Of a DNA stretch of 64,000 bases, positions 34,990 to 47,282 are shown piece after piece (the first letter of the stretch is position 1; every line of letters starts with the position of its first letter). The translations under genes were made by a program, and so were the position numbers. The stretch is from Aselliscus stoliczkanus (taxonomy: Eukaryota > Chordata > Mammalia > Chiroptera > Hipposideridae): contig CM066740.1 in assembly GCA_033961575.1 (NCBI GenBank), positions 60,953,213 through 61,017,212 on the forward strand, in the 5' to 3' direction. The notes beneath the pieces are model-generated. The model searched no databases, was not told the DNA's origin, and saw only the letters and a list, made by a program, of their open reading frames with translations.

Positions 34990-36215
34990 TCCCTAGAAAA
35001 GGTTTGATAGGCCCCCAGAATTTTTTGCCTGGCTGAGTGGTGAAGGTCTTTTCCTTTACAAAGCTTCTTGTAAAGACTGAGAGAAGTCTTTTTCCAGTAT
35101 TCAGATATCAAATGATCACAAGGAATACAAAGAAACAGGGAAACAGCCCACTCAAAGGAACAAAATTAATTTCCTGAGACTGACTCTAAAGAAATGTAGC
35201 TCGAGGAAGTACCTGACAAAGAATTCAAAATGACTTTCTAAAAGATGCTCAGTCAGCTAAAAGAGAACACAGACAAGTAAACAAAATCAGGAAAACCAAA
35301 TGAGCAAAATGCAAATATATCAACAAAGTGAGGTAAACTATTAAAAAGAATCAAACAGAAATTCTAGAGCTGAAGAATAAAATAACTGAATTTAAAAGCT
35401 GATTCAATGTAAAAGAATTTAAAAGATTCAATAACAACTTTGATCAAGCAGAAGAAAGAATTAGCAAACTTGAAGACGAATGATATGAAATTTGAGTCAA
35501 TGGAACAACAACAACAAAAGAATGAAGAGAAGTGAAGAAAGCTTATGGAACTTATGTGATATCATCAAGCAGAGCAATGTATGTATTATACAAGTCACAA
35601 AACGGGGAGAGAGAAGGGCAGATGGCTTATATCAAAATAATGGCTGAAAACTCCCCAAACTTGAGGAAGGAAATGGCATACAAATTCCAGACACTTAATG
35701 AACTCCAACTAGTATAAATCTCAAAACCCACATTATTACACATTGTAATCACACTATGAGAAATTGCAGATAAAGGCAGACTCATGAAAAAAGCATGAGC
35801 AAAGTGACTCATGTACAGGGAACTCCTTTAAGATTATCAGCAGAATTCTCAGCAAAAACCTTGCATGTCGGAAGAGAGTGGGATGATGCATTCAGAGTGT
35901 TGAAAGAAAACAACTCTGCCAACCAAGAATTATATATTGAGTGAAACTGTCCTCCGGAAATGAAGGCAAAACTAAGACTTACCCAGACAAACAAAAACTG
36001 AGGGAGTTAATCACCACTACAAGAATTGCTGAAAGGAGTTTTTCAAATAGAAACAAAAGTCTACTAGACAGTAACATGAAAGCATAGAAATATTTTTTTT
36101 AAACCCTGTGGTAAAGATAAATGTAAAGACAAATATAGAATCCTATAGTATTTTGTTGGTGCATTAATTTTAATTCTGGAGTACAATGAAAAGACAAAGC
36201 ATAAAAAAAAACTAT
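34990..36215 (+). mobile_element. Old L1 fragment (5' region and ORF1)
   Basis: TCAAATGATCACAAGGAATA, then GAAGTACCTGACAAAGAATT and AGCTGAAGAATAAAATAACTG follow older mammalian L1 5'/ORF1 sequence. A short frame at 35532-35717 retains SQNGEREGQMAYIKIMAENS, an ORF1-like piece. Very degraded. Confidence 0.75.
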
Positions 36216-39200
36216 AAATCTGAATCAGGTACAATATGGCAGATTAGGTAAACAGTATGCCTACGGTGTTCCAGGATGACACCAAAGTTATAAATAAATT
36301 ACAGAACAATCAACCTCAAGAATCATCTGAAGACTAGCTGAAAAGAAACCCTGTAACTAAGGATATAAAGAAGAGGCCACCTTGAGATGGGTAGGAGGGA
36401 AAGAGATGCAAAAGGGGCTGACCACAAACCCAGATACTGGTTGAACACCGGAAGGGAACCCTTGGTGGTGGAGATCCCTCCTGAAGAGGGAGGGGGTCCC
36501 CAGCCTAAGGGTCCTGTGCCAGGAAGAGGAGTTCTCATGGAATCTGGCAGTGAAAATCAAAGAGGACTCTGGAATCCTGGTAAGACAGGCGGCAGCTGGA
36601 AACCTCTATGGCATCTTGTAGAGCCAGCACACAGACTCACTTACTTGAAAACACTCACCTGGTCTCTGGTGGAGGGGTGGCAATGTGAGAGGCCCAAAGA
36701 CATGTGAGGAAAGACTTGAGTTGTGTAGCTTAGAATGAGGGCTGGAGGGATAGCAGCCATTGTCTCTCTGTGAAGGCTGAGACACATGTAACCTACAGGA
36801 GAGCACCATCTTTTTTGTGTTGATTCCTCCCTGAAAGGGCCAAGTCTGGGATTGCAGTGGTCTGGTGGAATCCATGTGTGTGCACCACCTTGGTGACACC
36901 CTGGATTTCCACGCCTTTGCACAGCTGTTGCTACATCTTCCAGGACATTTTTGACTACTGAGCTGCTGGCCCCACCTCACAAGTTGCAAAGCCTTCTTGA
37001 GGTAGTGGACAGACTCCAGCAGCCTGGGAAATGATTGGTGGTGAGTGCTCACCCAAGACCTTTGGAACATACCCACAGGGAGACCTTGCAATTTACTACA
37101 AAGGACACATACTACATAAGGTCACCAAAATACACTGAGACATATATGATCTACCTAATACACAGAAGCAAACACAGAGCAACAGCCAGAATGAGGAAAC
37201 AAAGAAACATGTCCAAAATAAAATAACAGAAGAAGCTTCCAGATGTAGGACTAAATTAAATGGAGGCAGTCAACCTACCAGAAACAGCATTTAAAACATT
37301 GATAAGAATGATGAAGGAACTTAGAATTTCAACAAAGAGATAGCAAGCATAAAGAAGGATATAGAAATCATGAAAAATAGCCCATCAGAAATAAAGAATA
37401 CAATAATTGAAGTGAAGAATATACTAGAAGATATCATCAGCAGATTAGATGAAGCAGAGGATTGAATCAGCGATGTAGAAGAAAGTAGAATTCACCCAAT
37501 TGGAAAAACAGAAAGAAAAGATAATGAAAATAGTTTAAGAGACCTGTGGGACAACATTAAATGCAACAACATTCATATCATAAGAATACCAGAGGAAGAC
37601 AAGGAGCAAGGGATCGAGAACATATTTGAGGAACTAATGACTGAAAACGTTCCTAACCTGGTGAAGGAAAAATCACATACAAGTCAAGAAAGCACAGAGT
37701 TCCAAAACAAGATGAACCCAAACAGGCTGACACCATATTTAAAATGGCAAAGGTTAAAGGCAGAGAATCCTAAAAGCAGCAAACATAGACAGCAATTACT
37801 TATAAGGGAGCTCCCATAAGACTATCAGCTGACTTTTCTACAGAAAATTTGCAGCCAGAAGGGAGTGGCATGACATATTCAAAGTGATGAAAAACAAAGG
37901 CCTACAACCAAGATTGCTCTACCCAGCATGGCTATCATTCAAAATTGAAGGAGATAAAAAGCTTTCCAGAAAAAAAAAAAAAAGGAATTAATTACCATCA
38001 AACCAGTATTGCAGGAATATTAAAAGGGCCTCTTTAAACAAAAGAAAGAGGAAAACAATGTAACTAATGAAGACCAGAGATATAAATAATAAAATGGCAA
38101 AAACTATGTACCTATCAATAATCACTTTAAATGTAAATAGATTAAATGTTCTAATCAAAAGACATAGGGTACCTGGATCAATAAGAAAACAAGACCCATG
38201 CATATGCTGTTTACAAGAGACCCACCTCAAATCAAAAGACACATACAGACTGAAACTAAAGGGATGAAATAGATATGTATGCAAATAGAAACTAGAAAAA
38301 AGTTGGAGTAGCAATACTTATATCAGACAAAATAGACTTTAAAACGAAGACTGTAATAAAAAACAAAGAAGGGCACTACATAATAATAAAGGGGTTGATC
38401 CAACAAGAAGACATAACCCTAGTAAACATCTATGCACCCAAACATAGGAACACCTAAATATATAAAACAGATATTGACTGACATAAAGACAGAGATCAAC
38501 AGTGGCACTATCATAGTAGAGGACTTCAACACCCCACTGACACCAATGGGCAGATCCTCCAGATATAAAATCGATATGGACATGGGCTTAAATGACACAT
38601 TAGACCAGTTGAATTTAATTAATATTTTCAGAGCATTTCACCCAGAGCAGTAGAATGTACATTTTTCAGAAGTGCACATGGAACATTTTCCAAGGTAGAC
38701 CACATGTTAGGCCACAAAACAAGCCTCAATAAATTTAAGAAGATTGAAATCATAACAAGCATCTTCTCTGATCACATTGCTATGCAACTAGAAATCAATT
38801 ACAAGAAGAAAATCAGAAAACACATGGAGGCTGAATATATGTTACTAAATGATGAATTGGTCAACAATCAAATCAAGGAATAAATCAAAAGATACCTTGA
38901 GACAAACAAAAAGGAAAACACCCAAAATCTATGGGATGAAGTGAAGGCAGTCCTAAGAGGGAAATTCATAGCAATGCAGGTCTCTCCAAAGAAACAAGAA
39001 AAATCTCAATCAACAGGCTGTCTTTACACCTAAAGGAAATGGAAACACAACAGCTAAATAAGCCCAAAGGGAGTACATACAAGGAAGGAAATAATAATTG
39101 GAGTGCAAATAAGTGAAATACAGACCAAAAAGCAATACAAAAGATCAATGAAACCAAGAGCTGGTTCATTGAGAAGATTAACAAAGTTGACAAAACTTTA

Positions 39201-40298
39201 ACCAGACTCATTAAGAAAAACAGATAGAGGACCCAATTTAATAAAATCAGAAATGAAAGAGAAGTTGAGCACAGATAACCACAAAAATACAAAAATCATT
39301 AATACAGTACTACAAGCAACTATACACCAACAAATTAAACAATTTGGAAGAAATAGATAAATTTCTGTAAGCATACAATCTTCCAAGACTGAATCAAGAA
39401 GAAACAGAAAGTGAACAGACCAATTACTATCAATGAAATTGAATCAGTAATCAACCAGCTTCCAACTAACAAAAGCCTAGGAACAGATGACTTCACAGGT
39501 CATCTGGTTTTACCAAACTGGTCATTTGGTTTTACCAAACATTCAAAAAAGAACTATCACCTGTGCTGCTCAAAATCTTCCAAAAAATCCAGGAGGGGAG
39601 GCTCTCAAGCTGATTTTATGAGGCCACCCTGATCCCCAAACCAGAAAAACACATTATAAAAAAATAAAACTTTAGGCCAATAATCCTCATGAACATAGAC
39701 ACAAAAATCCTCAACAAAATATTAGCAAACCCAAGTCAGCAATACATTTAAAAAATCATACACCATGACCCAGTGGGATTCATTCCTGGTATGCAAGTCT
39801 GGATCTGTATCCACAAATCAATTAACATGATACACCACATAAATAAAATGAAAAATAAAAATCATATGATCATATCAATAGATGCAGAAAAAGTATTTGA
39901 CAAAATCTAGCATTCATGTATGATAAAAACACAGGAAAATGGGGATAGAGGGAATGTATCTCAACATAATAAAGGCCATTTATGATAAATCCACAGCTAG
40001 CATCATAATCTACAAAAGCTAAAACCATTCCCCTTAAGATCAGGAACAAGACAAGGTTCCCACGTTCACGACTTGTATTTAACATTGTTTTGGAAGTTCT
40101 AGCCACAGCAATCAGACAAGAAAAATAAATAAAAGGCATCCAAATTGGAAAGAAGAAAGTAAAAATATCATTTTAAGTAGATGACATGATATTGTATAGA
40201 GAGAATCCCAAGACTCCACCAAACAACTATTAGAACTGATAAATGAATTTAGTAAAGTAGCAGGATACAAAGTTAATATTTGGAAATCAGTTGCATTT

Positions 40299-40845
40299 GG
40301 TCTGACAAGTTTGTGAACTCATTGCATCAATGTTTCTAACCTTTTTAATATCAGAGGGATTATTCGTTATAAATTTGTACAAACTGTGCAAACAGTTAAT
40401 AAAGTTTACATTTTGGAAGTGCTGAAAAGGTAACGTGAAAAAGTTTAATGACCTGAACTTTTCGCCAACAATTCATAGCTCTTGAATCACAACAATGCAC
40501 CAGCTCACACAACACTGTCTCTGAGGGAGTTTTTAGCCAGTAAACAAGTTACTGTATTGGAACACCCTCCTACTGAGCTGATCTGGCCCCCAATGACTTC
40601 TTTCTTTACCCAAAGAAAAGAAACATTGAAATGAAAACGTTTTGATGACATTCAGGACGCGAAGGGTAATACAACAACAGCTCTGATGGCAATTACAGAA
40701 AGAGTTCCAAAATTGCTTTCAAGGATGGACTAGGTTCTGGCATCAGTGCATAGCTTCCCAAGGGTAGTACTTCAAAGGTGATCATTCCACAATGAGTTTT
40801 GTAGCACTTTTTCTAGGATGAGTTGATAAACTTAATTGTCAGACC
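40299..40845 (+). mobile_element. Mariner-type transposon remnant with transposase 3' part
   Basis: Left end GGTCTGACAAGTTTGTGAAC and the reverse complement of the right end (GGTCTGACAATTAAGTTTAT) are matching terminal inverted repeats. The interior translates, across frames, to fragments of the transposase C-terminus (NNAPAHTTLSLREFL, then a VLEHPP-like and a FF.QRKET-like segment) comparable to HDNAPAH...HPPYSPDL...LFPKLK of mariner transposases. The element is about 547 bp, far below the 1.3 kb of a full mariner. It splits the L1 ORF2 sequence TTGCATTT / ATACACCAA. Confidence 0.9.
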
Positions 40846-41000
40846 TCATATACACCAATAACAAACTATCAGAACGAGAAAGTAAGAAAACAATCCCAAT
40901 AAACATCAGACTACATATATCTTTACAGATAAATGTTTTCAGATTTTTGGAATATATACCCAAGAGAGGGATTACTGGATCATATGGTAACTCTATTCTT

Positions 41001-41456
41001 TTTTTAAAGATTTTATTGGGGAATTGGGGGAGGGGAACAGCATTTGGGAACAAGGGAAGGGGAACAGACAAGCTGCTGTCATTTTGTTTTTCAGTCTAGT
41101 TGCAGAGGACGTTGCTTCACTGGCCCATGTTGGTATCATCATTGCTCTCTTTCTGGATGAGGCAGATCGGTCACTGGCCTCTGGATGGCCATTCACCCTG
41201 GCTATTGGCAGCTTGCTCTGGCTGCCGGCCACTCACACTGGCTGCTGGCCACTCACTGTAGCCTATGGCAGCCCACTGCATCAGGCGCTGCAACTATCCC
41301 TTCGTCGGTGACTCACAGCAGCCCAGTTCCAGGTGGAGCCGTTGTTCACCATTTTAGCTGTAGAGGGCAGTGTCACTGGCCCTTATATGTGGGATCTGAA
41401 CCAGGGCCGCTGGCGTCCCAAGCCAGCTTTTCACCAACGCACCACTTGGCCGGCCC
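41001..41456 (-). repeat. Long composite tRNA-headed SINE
   Basis: Reverse-oriented long SINE: the tail (AAAGATTTTATTGGGGAATT on the + strand) precedes the body and the tRNA head. The host L1 sequence TGGTAACTCTATTCTT / TGGTAACTATTCTT is duplicated around it. Confidence 0.92.
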
Positions 41457-41472
41457 TGGTAACTATTCTTAA

Positions 41473-41534
41473 CACATTGAGGACAGGGTATTTAAATGTA
41501 TAGACACAAATCTGCGTCACTGGTCCACAATGTG
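41473..41534. mobile_element. 62-bp TTAA-flanked piggyBac-like MITE
   Basis: The inverted repeats are CACATTGAGGAC (left) and CACATTGTGGAC (reverse complement of the right end). They are bounded by TTAA at 41469-41472 and 41535-41538. The uninserted L1 counterpart at about 13000 reads TATTCTTAATTTTTTAAGGA at this position, which confirms insertion at one TTAA. Confidence 0.85.
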
Positions 41535-43686
41535 TTAATTTCTTGAGGAACCTCCATACTGCTTTCCATAGTGGCTGCACCAATCCCACCAAAAGTGTAT
41601 GAGGGTTCCTTTTTCTCCACGGCCTCTCCAACACTTATTATTTGTCTTCTTGATGATAAGCATTCTAACTGGTGTGAGGTGATAACTCATTGTGGATTTT
41701 ATTTGCATTACTCTGATGATTAGTTATGTTGAGCATCTTTTCATGGCTATTGGCCATCTGTATGTCCTCTTGGGAGAAATGATTCTCTGCCCATTTTTAA
41801 ATTGGATTGTTTAGGGTTTTTTTTTGTTGTTGAGTTGTATGAGTTCTTTATGTATTATAGCTATACGCCCGTTATCAGAGGTGTTGTTTGCAAACATCTT
41901 CTCCCTTTCGGTTGGTGCATCTTTATTTTGTCGATGGTTTCTATGGCTGTGCAGAAGCTTTTTCGTTTGATATAGTCTCATTCATTTATTTTAGCATTTA
42001 CTTCCTTGCCTTTCAGGCCAAATTCAAAGAATCCTTTTTGAACCCAAGGCCCGTATGTTTAGTACGTATGTTTTCTTCACTGCAGTTCATTATTTCAGGT
42101 CTTATATTTAGATCTTTGATCCACTGTGAGTTAATTTTGGTACACGGTGACAGATAACAGTCTAGTTTCATTCTTTTGCATGTGCTTTCCAATTCTACCA
42201 CTACCATTTATTTAAGAGGCTATCTTTTCTCCATTGTATGTTTTTGGCCCCTTTGTCGAAAATTGTCTGTCCATATTTATGTGTGATTATTTCTGAGTTT
42301 TCAATTCTATTCAGTTGGTTGTGTGTCTATTTTTCTGTCAGTACCCTACTGTTTTGATTATTGTTGCTCTGTAGTAGAAGCTGATGTCAGGGAGTGTGAT
42401 ACCTACAGTACTGTCCTTTTTTTCTTAGGATTGCTTTGGCTATTCAGGGTCTTTTGTGGTTCCATGCATTTCTGATTATTTTTTGTTCTATTTCTTTAAA
42501 AAATGCCATTGGGATTTTGATGGGCATTGAATTAAACCTGTATATTGCTTTGGGTAATATGGCCCTTTTAATTGTGTTGTATCATCCAATCCATAACCTT
42601 GGAATGTCTTATTATTTCTTTGTGTCTTCTTCTGTTTCTTTTTAAAATTATTTACTGTGGCCAAGATATGGAAACAACCAAAGTGTCCTTCAGTAGATGA
42701 TTGGATAAAGATGTGATACCTGTATACAATGGAATACTATTCTGTTATAAGAAAACATGAAATAGTGTCATTTGCAACAACATGGATGGAACTTGAGATT
42801 ATTATGCTAAGCAGAATAAGTCAGACAGAAAAAGTCTAGAGCCATATGATTTCACTGATGTGTGGGATATAAAACTGAAAGAAACAAAGGAATAATACAA
42901 ACAAACTAAGAAACAAAAACTCATAGACAGAAACAATAGTTTGGTGGTTACCAGAGGGTAAGAGGCAAGGGGGATGGTAGATGAAGGTAAACCGGATCAA
43001 ATATACGGTGATGGAAGGATAACTGACTCTGAGTGGTGAACACACAATGTGATATAAAGATGATGCATTATAGGATTGTACACTTGAAATCTATGTAACT
43101 TTACCAACCATTGTTATCCCAATAAACTTTAATTTTAAAAAAAGAAAGAAAACAATCCCATTTATAATTGCTTCAAAAACAATAAAATATGTAGAAATAA
43201 ATTCAACCAAGGAAGTAAAAAATTTGTACTCAGAAAATTATAAGACATTAAAGAAATTAAAGATGATATAAATAAATAGAAACATATACCGAGCTCATTA
43301 ATAGGAAGAATTAATATTTTAATATAGTTAAAATGTCCATACTCCCTAAGGCAATGTATAGATTCAATGCAATCCCTATCAAATTACCAATGATATTTTT
43401 CACAGAAGTGTAACATATTATCCTAAATTTTGTATGGAACCATAAATGTCCCTGAATAGCCACGAAAATCTTGAAAAATAAGAAAAAAGTGGGAGGTATC
43501 GTGCTGCCTCTCATCAATCATACTACAAGACTATAGTAATCAAAACAGCATGGTATTGGCATAAAAACAGAAACATAGATCAATGGAACAGAATAGAGAG
43601 CACAGAAAGAAACCCATGCCTATATGGTCATTTAATCTATGATAATGGAAGCAAGAATTTATGTTGACTTAAAAACAGTCTATTTA

Positions 43687-44195
43687 GGGCTGGCCAAGTG
43701 GCGCGTTCTTTGAGTTGGATTGGGATGCTAGCTCTGAGCGGCAGAGCCCCAGTTCGGATCCCACATAGAGGGCCAGTGACGCTGCACCCTCTACAGCTAA
43801 GATGGTGAACAACAGCTCGACCTGCAGCTGGGCTACCGGGAGTCACCAGCAATGGCCTAGGCTGCAGTGCGGCTGGCTAGCAGCTGGCATGAGCTTTTGT
43901 AAGCTGCCGTGAGCGGCCGTCCAATAGCTGGCAAGTGACTGCCTCAGCCGGGAAGAGTGCAATGATAATACCAACATGGGCTAGTGAAGTGTCGTCCTTC
44001 AAACTAGACTGAAGTACAAAAAGGACAGCAACTTGTCCATTCCCCTCCCCCAATTCCCCAATAAAATCTTTTTTTTTTTTTGAGGACAGTGTCACTGGTC
44101 CTCATATGTGGGACCCGAACCGGGGCTGTGGGCTTCCTAAGCCAGCACTTAACCACCGTGCCACTCAGCTGGCCTGAATAAAATCTTAAAAAAAA
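43687..44195 (+). repeat. Long composite SINE carrying a nested short SINE in its tail
   Basis: The head starts GGGCTGGCCAAGTGGCGCG, the body follows, then a CCCCAATAAAATCTT tail. AACAGTCTATTTA / AACAGCCTATTTA flanks the whole. The tail is split by the short SINE at 44071-44176. Confidence 0.92.
44071..44176 (-). repeat. Short SINE inserted in the long SINE's polyadenylation tail
   Basis: Reverse-complement short SINE. The 11-bp tail sequence AATAAAATCTT is duplicated at 44060-44070 and 44177-44187. Confidence 0.96.
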
Positions 44196-44750
44196 CAAAA
44201 CAGCCTATTTAATACATGGTACTGGGAAAATTGGACAGACACATGCCACACACACAAAAAAGCATTCTTACACCATGTTCAAGAACAAATTCAAAATGGA
44301 TTAAAGACTTAAATTTAAGACCCGAACTCCTAGAAGAAAATATAGGAAGTAAATTTGCAGACATTACCTTAGTAATATTTTTACTGATATATCCTCTCAG
44401 GCAGAGGAAGCAAAAGAAAACATAAAAATGTGGGATTACATCAAACTGAAATTTTTTTTTCACAGCTAGGGAAACCGTCAATAAAACAAATAGGTATCAT
44501 ACTGAATGGGAGAAATATTTGCCAACAATACATCTGATAAGGGGTTAATTACAAAATTTATTTAAAAACTCATACAACTTAACACCAAAACAAAAAGAAA
44601 CAACAATCCAATTAAAAAATGGGCAGAAGACATGAAGAGACATTTCTTTAAAGAGGACACACAGGTGGCCAACAGACATATGAAAAAATGCTCAATGTCA
44701 CTAATCATTAGAGAAATGCAAACGAAAACCATGATCTTACCCCAGTCTGA

Positions 44751-45107
44751 ATGGCTATCATCAATAAATTAACAAACAAGTGCCCAGGAGGATGTGGAGA
44801 AAAGGAACCCTCCTTGCACTGTTGGTGCGATTGGAAATTAGTGCAATCAATATGGAAAACTGTATGGAGATACCTCAAAAAATTGAAAATGGAACTACTT
44901 TATGACCCAGCAATTCAACTCCTGGGTATCTATCCAAAGAAATTCAAAACACCAATTCAAAAAAATATATGCACCTCTATTTTTATTGCAGTGCTATTCA
45001 CAATAGCCAAGATATGGAAACAACTGAAATGCCCATTGATAGATGATTGGATAAAGAAACTGTGGTATATTTATACAATGGAGTATTACTCAGCCATAAA
45101 GAAATGA
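44751..45107 (+). pseudogene. L1 ORF2 C-terminal fragment
   Basis: A 118-codon open stretch ends with the ORF2 C-terminal sequence: KMELLYDPAIQLLGIYPKKF, then WKQLKCPLIDDWIKKLWYIY and TMEYYSAIKK. These are standard LINE-1 ORF2 end motifs. The rest of ORF2 upstream is broken by stops and insertions. Confidence 0.88.
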
Positions 45108-45549
45108 AATAGTAACATTTGCAACAACTTGAATGGACATAGAGAATATTATGATAAATGAAATAAGTCAGACAGAGAAAGGCAGATACCATATGATCTC
45201 ATTTATATGTGGAATCTAAAGAACAGAATAAATGAGCAAAGAAAACAGAAATGGACTCAGAGATATGAGGGGAAAAAAACTGAGGGTTGCTAGGTGGGAG
45301 AGGGCTGAGAATGGGGGAGAAAGTAAAGGGATTAGAAAGTACAAATTAGTAGTCACAATATAGCCAGAGGGATATGAAATACAGTTTGGGGAATATAATC
45401 AATAATATTGTAAAGATTTTGTAGAGGTTCAGATGAGCACTTGTCTTATTAAAAAGACCACTTCATGGTCTGTGTAGATGTCTGATCACCACGCTGTACA
45501 CCCGAAGCTGAATCTGAATAATATTGAATGTCAACTATAATTATATATA

Positions 45550-45669
45550 CTGGGGGTGCTAAAAAATGTATAAATGTATTCACCTTTTGTTATCGGTATA
45601 TTGAGTATTACAATTTTAATAACAGTTTTCCTTTCTTAAATCTGTATATATATTTTTTGTCATCCTCTG
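45550..45669 (-). mobile_element. 120-bp mariner-type MITE
   Basis: The ends CTGGGGGTGCTAAAAAATGT and, as reverse complement, CAGAGGATGACAAAAAATAT pair. TA dinucleotides flank it at 45548-45549 and 45670-45671. On the minus strand it contains GATTTAAGAAAGGAAAACTG and ACCGATAACAAAAGGTGAAT, shared with the MITE at 7857. It lies in the L1 3' UTR. Confidence 0.85.
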
Positions 45670-46135
45670 TATATATAGCTGCGGGATGTGGAGTGCAGCA
45701 TATGAAATAGAGTCAATGGAATTGTAACAGCTATATAAGATATCAGAGGGGTTGTAGATTAGGGGGGGTGTTATCACATTGTGAGGGGTGTAAATGTCTA
45801 ACTGTTACATTGTTTTGTACTCCTGAAACTAATTTAAAAAAAGATATGAGTTGTGATATGAGTAACAAAGTGGGAAGTTGGAAATGTAAAATAATAGAAT
45901 TTTTGCATGCAATTAAAGTTGTTTTAATTTAGATTATTAAATCTTTAAGATATTTTTTTTAGTGAAAGTGGGGTATTTTTTAACACCCTTAGTAACTACA
46001 TACAAATACCTATAGATACACAGAAATTAATCCCCAAAGTATAAAGGAGGCCAGTAAGAGGGGAAAAGGGACAAACTATCTACAAGAATATACAGACAAC
46101 GGTTAACAAAATAGCATTTGTAAGTCTTTTCCTAT

Positions 46136-47282
46136 TGTTGTCGGAGAGTGGGCCTTTCTCGGCGCAGAGTCCAGGTCCTTGGCAACTCGAGCAAATAATT
46201 GAACGAGATACCAGAGTAAAGCAGTAAAATAAGTAGTTTATTAGAAAAGACAGTACATCCAGACTAGAGGATGGCCTAAGGGCCCATTACCAAAGAGTGT
46301 AGAGGGGGCATATGCAAAGGTGAGGCTAAAGGGAAGAAGCAGCAACAGAAGTAGCAGTAGCAGCCGCGTTTCCCTCCCAGGACTTGGGGTTTTTATCCTT
46401 TTTCTCCAGGATGGGCTGTTCTTCCTGGGCGTAGGACCACTTGATTGGCCCCTGTGATTAACAAGAGGTACTGTGTAGGTGTGAGTGACTGGTCTGATCT
46501 AGTTGGATATTTTGCGCCCATTTGCTCTTCCCGCAGGGGTAGGTAATTACAATACAAAGAGGAGTTTTGGGTGGAGAGGGGATGTCCCCAGGTGGTCACA
46601 CTATGGGACGTGCAGGAATGCAGAGACCCAATGCCTGCCTCTAACTACCTGCCTAGGTTTTCCTTGAGAGACGTGATCCCCGTAAAATCTCTATGGGAAG
46701 CTGAGGGACAGGAGGTCTCTTCTTCTGTATCTGCTTCCTGCTGGGCAGGGGCGTAGAGCTGTCCTTGCCTATTGGGGTTCACGGAACTCTCGCCCTAGCT
46801 GATCTCAGATGAGAGGAAGGGGTCTCAAGCTCCACCTGGAAGACCGTGTTGGCTTCTTTGCTTGTTGGGGTATCCCCTGGATCCTCAAGGCTCCTGAATG
46901 AGGACAAAAATATAAATCTGTTAGTTCTTATGAAACTTGTGGCTATTCAGTCCATCACTCAAGTGGTGTCAGTTGTCCGGACACAGAATGGGTTTGACAT
47001 TTAGCTTCCTTGCCTGGGGGATATTAGGAAGTCTCAGGCTTTCAAATAGTTATCTGAAGCAGGAGTAGGAGATTTCTATTGTTTCAGATTCAGGAACTAA
47101 TTTACAAAGCAATTAAGAAGCAAGGGGGATCTTCAGTCAGAAAAGCAATCAAGGCCCAAGAGCCAAGAAACTAAAGAACTAGGGAGGAGACTTAACATTT
47201 TTATACTTAACATTTCTATAGAAAAGAAAACTTTAAAGTTTTTCAGTGGTGGGGGTTGGTGCTGCTCAGTTGGCCGGTAACA
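46136..47282 (-). mobile_element. Solo ERV LTR (class I-like), 1,147 bp
   Basis: It starts TG and ends CA on the + strand (TGTTGTCGGAGAG...GGCCGGTAACA) and is flanked by a 4-bp duplication CTAT (46132-46135 and 47283-47286). Read on the minus strand it has a TATA-like GGATAAAA at 46391-46398 and an AATAAA signal at 46237-46242, about 155 bases downstream, then a U5 end. This is the U3-R-U5 order. There is no retroviral coding sequence. Confidence 0.88.

Larger units (their letters stand above)
40899..43145. mobile_element. Twin-primed (5'-inverted) L1 with 15-bp target duplication
   Basis: Bases 40899 to about 42650 are minus-strand L1 ORF2/3' sequence. Bases about 42655-43135 continue in + orientation through the 3' UTR to CCCAATAAACTTTAATTTTA and an A tail. 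AAGAAAACAATCCCA is duplicated exactly at 40884-40898 and 43146-43160. It carries a minus-strand long SINE (41001-41456) and the 62-bp MITE at 41473. Confidence 0.94.
36216..45845 (+). mobile_element. Long + strand L1 hosting several nested insertions
   Basis: It has a 5' UTR (36216 to about 37260), ORF1 remnants (37300-38030), ORF2 remnants (38090-40298, 40846-40898, 43146-43686 and 44200-45110) and a 3' UTR to about 45845, all + strand. Inside it sit a mariner (40299-40845), a twin-primed L1 (40899-43145), a long SINE (43687-44195) and a MITE (45550-45669). Every ORF frame is broken. Confidence 0.88.
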
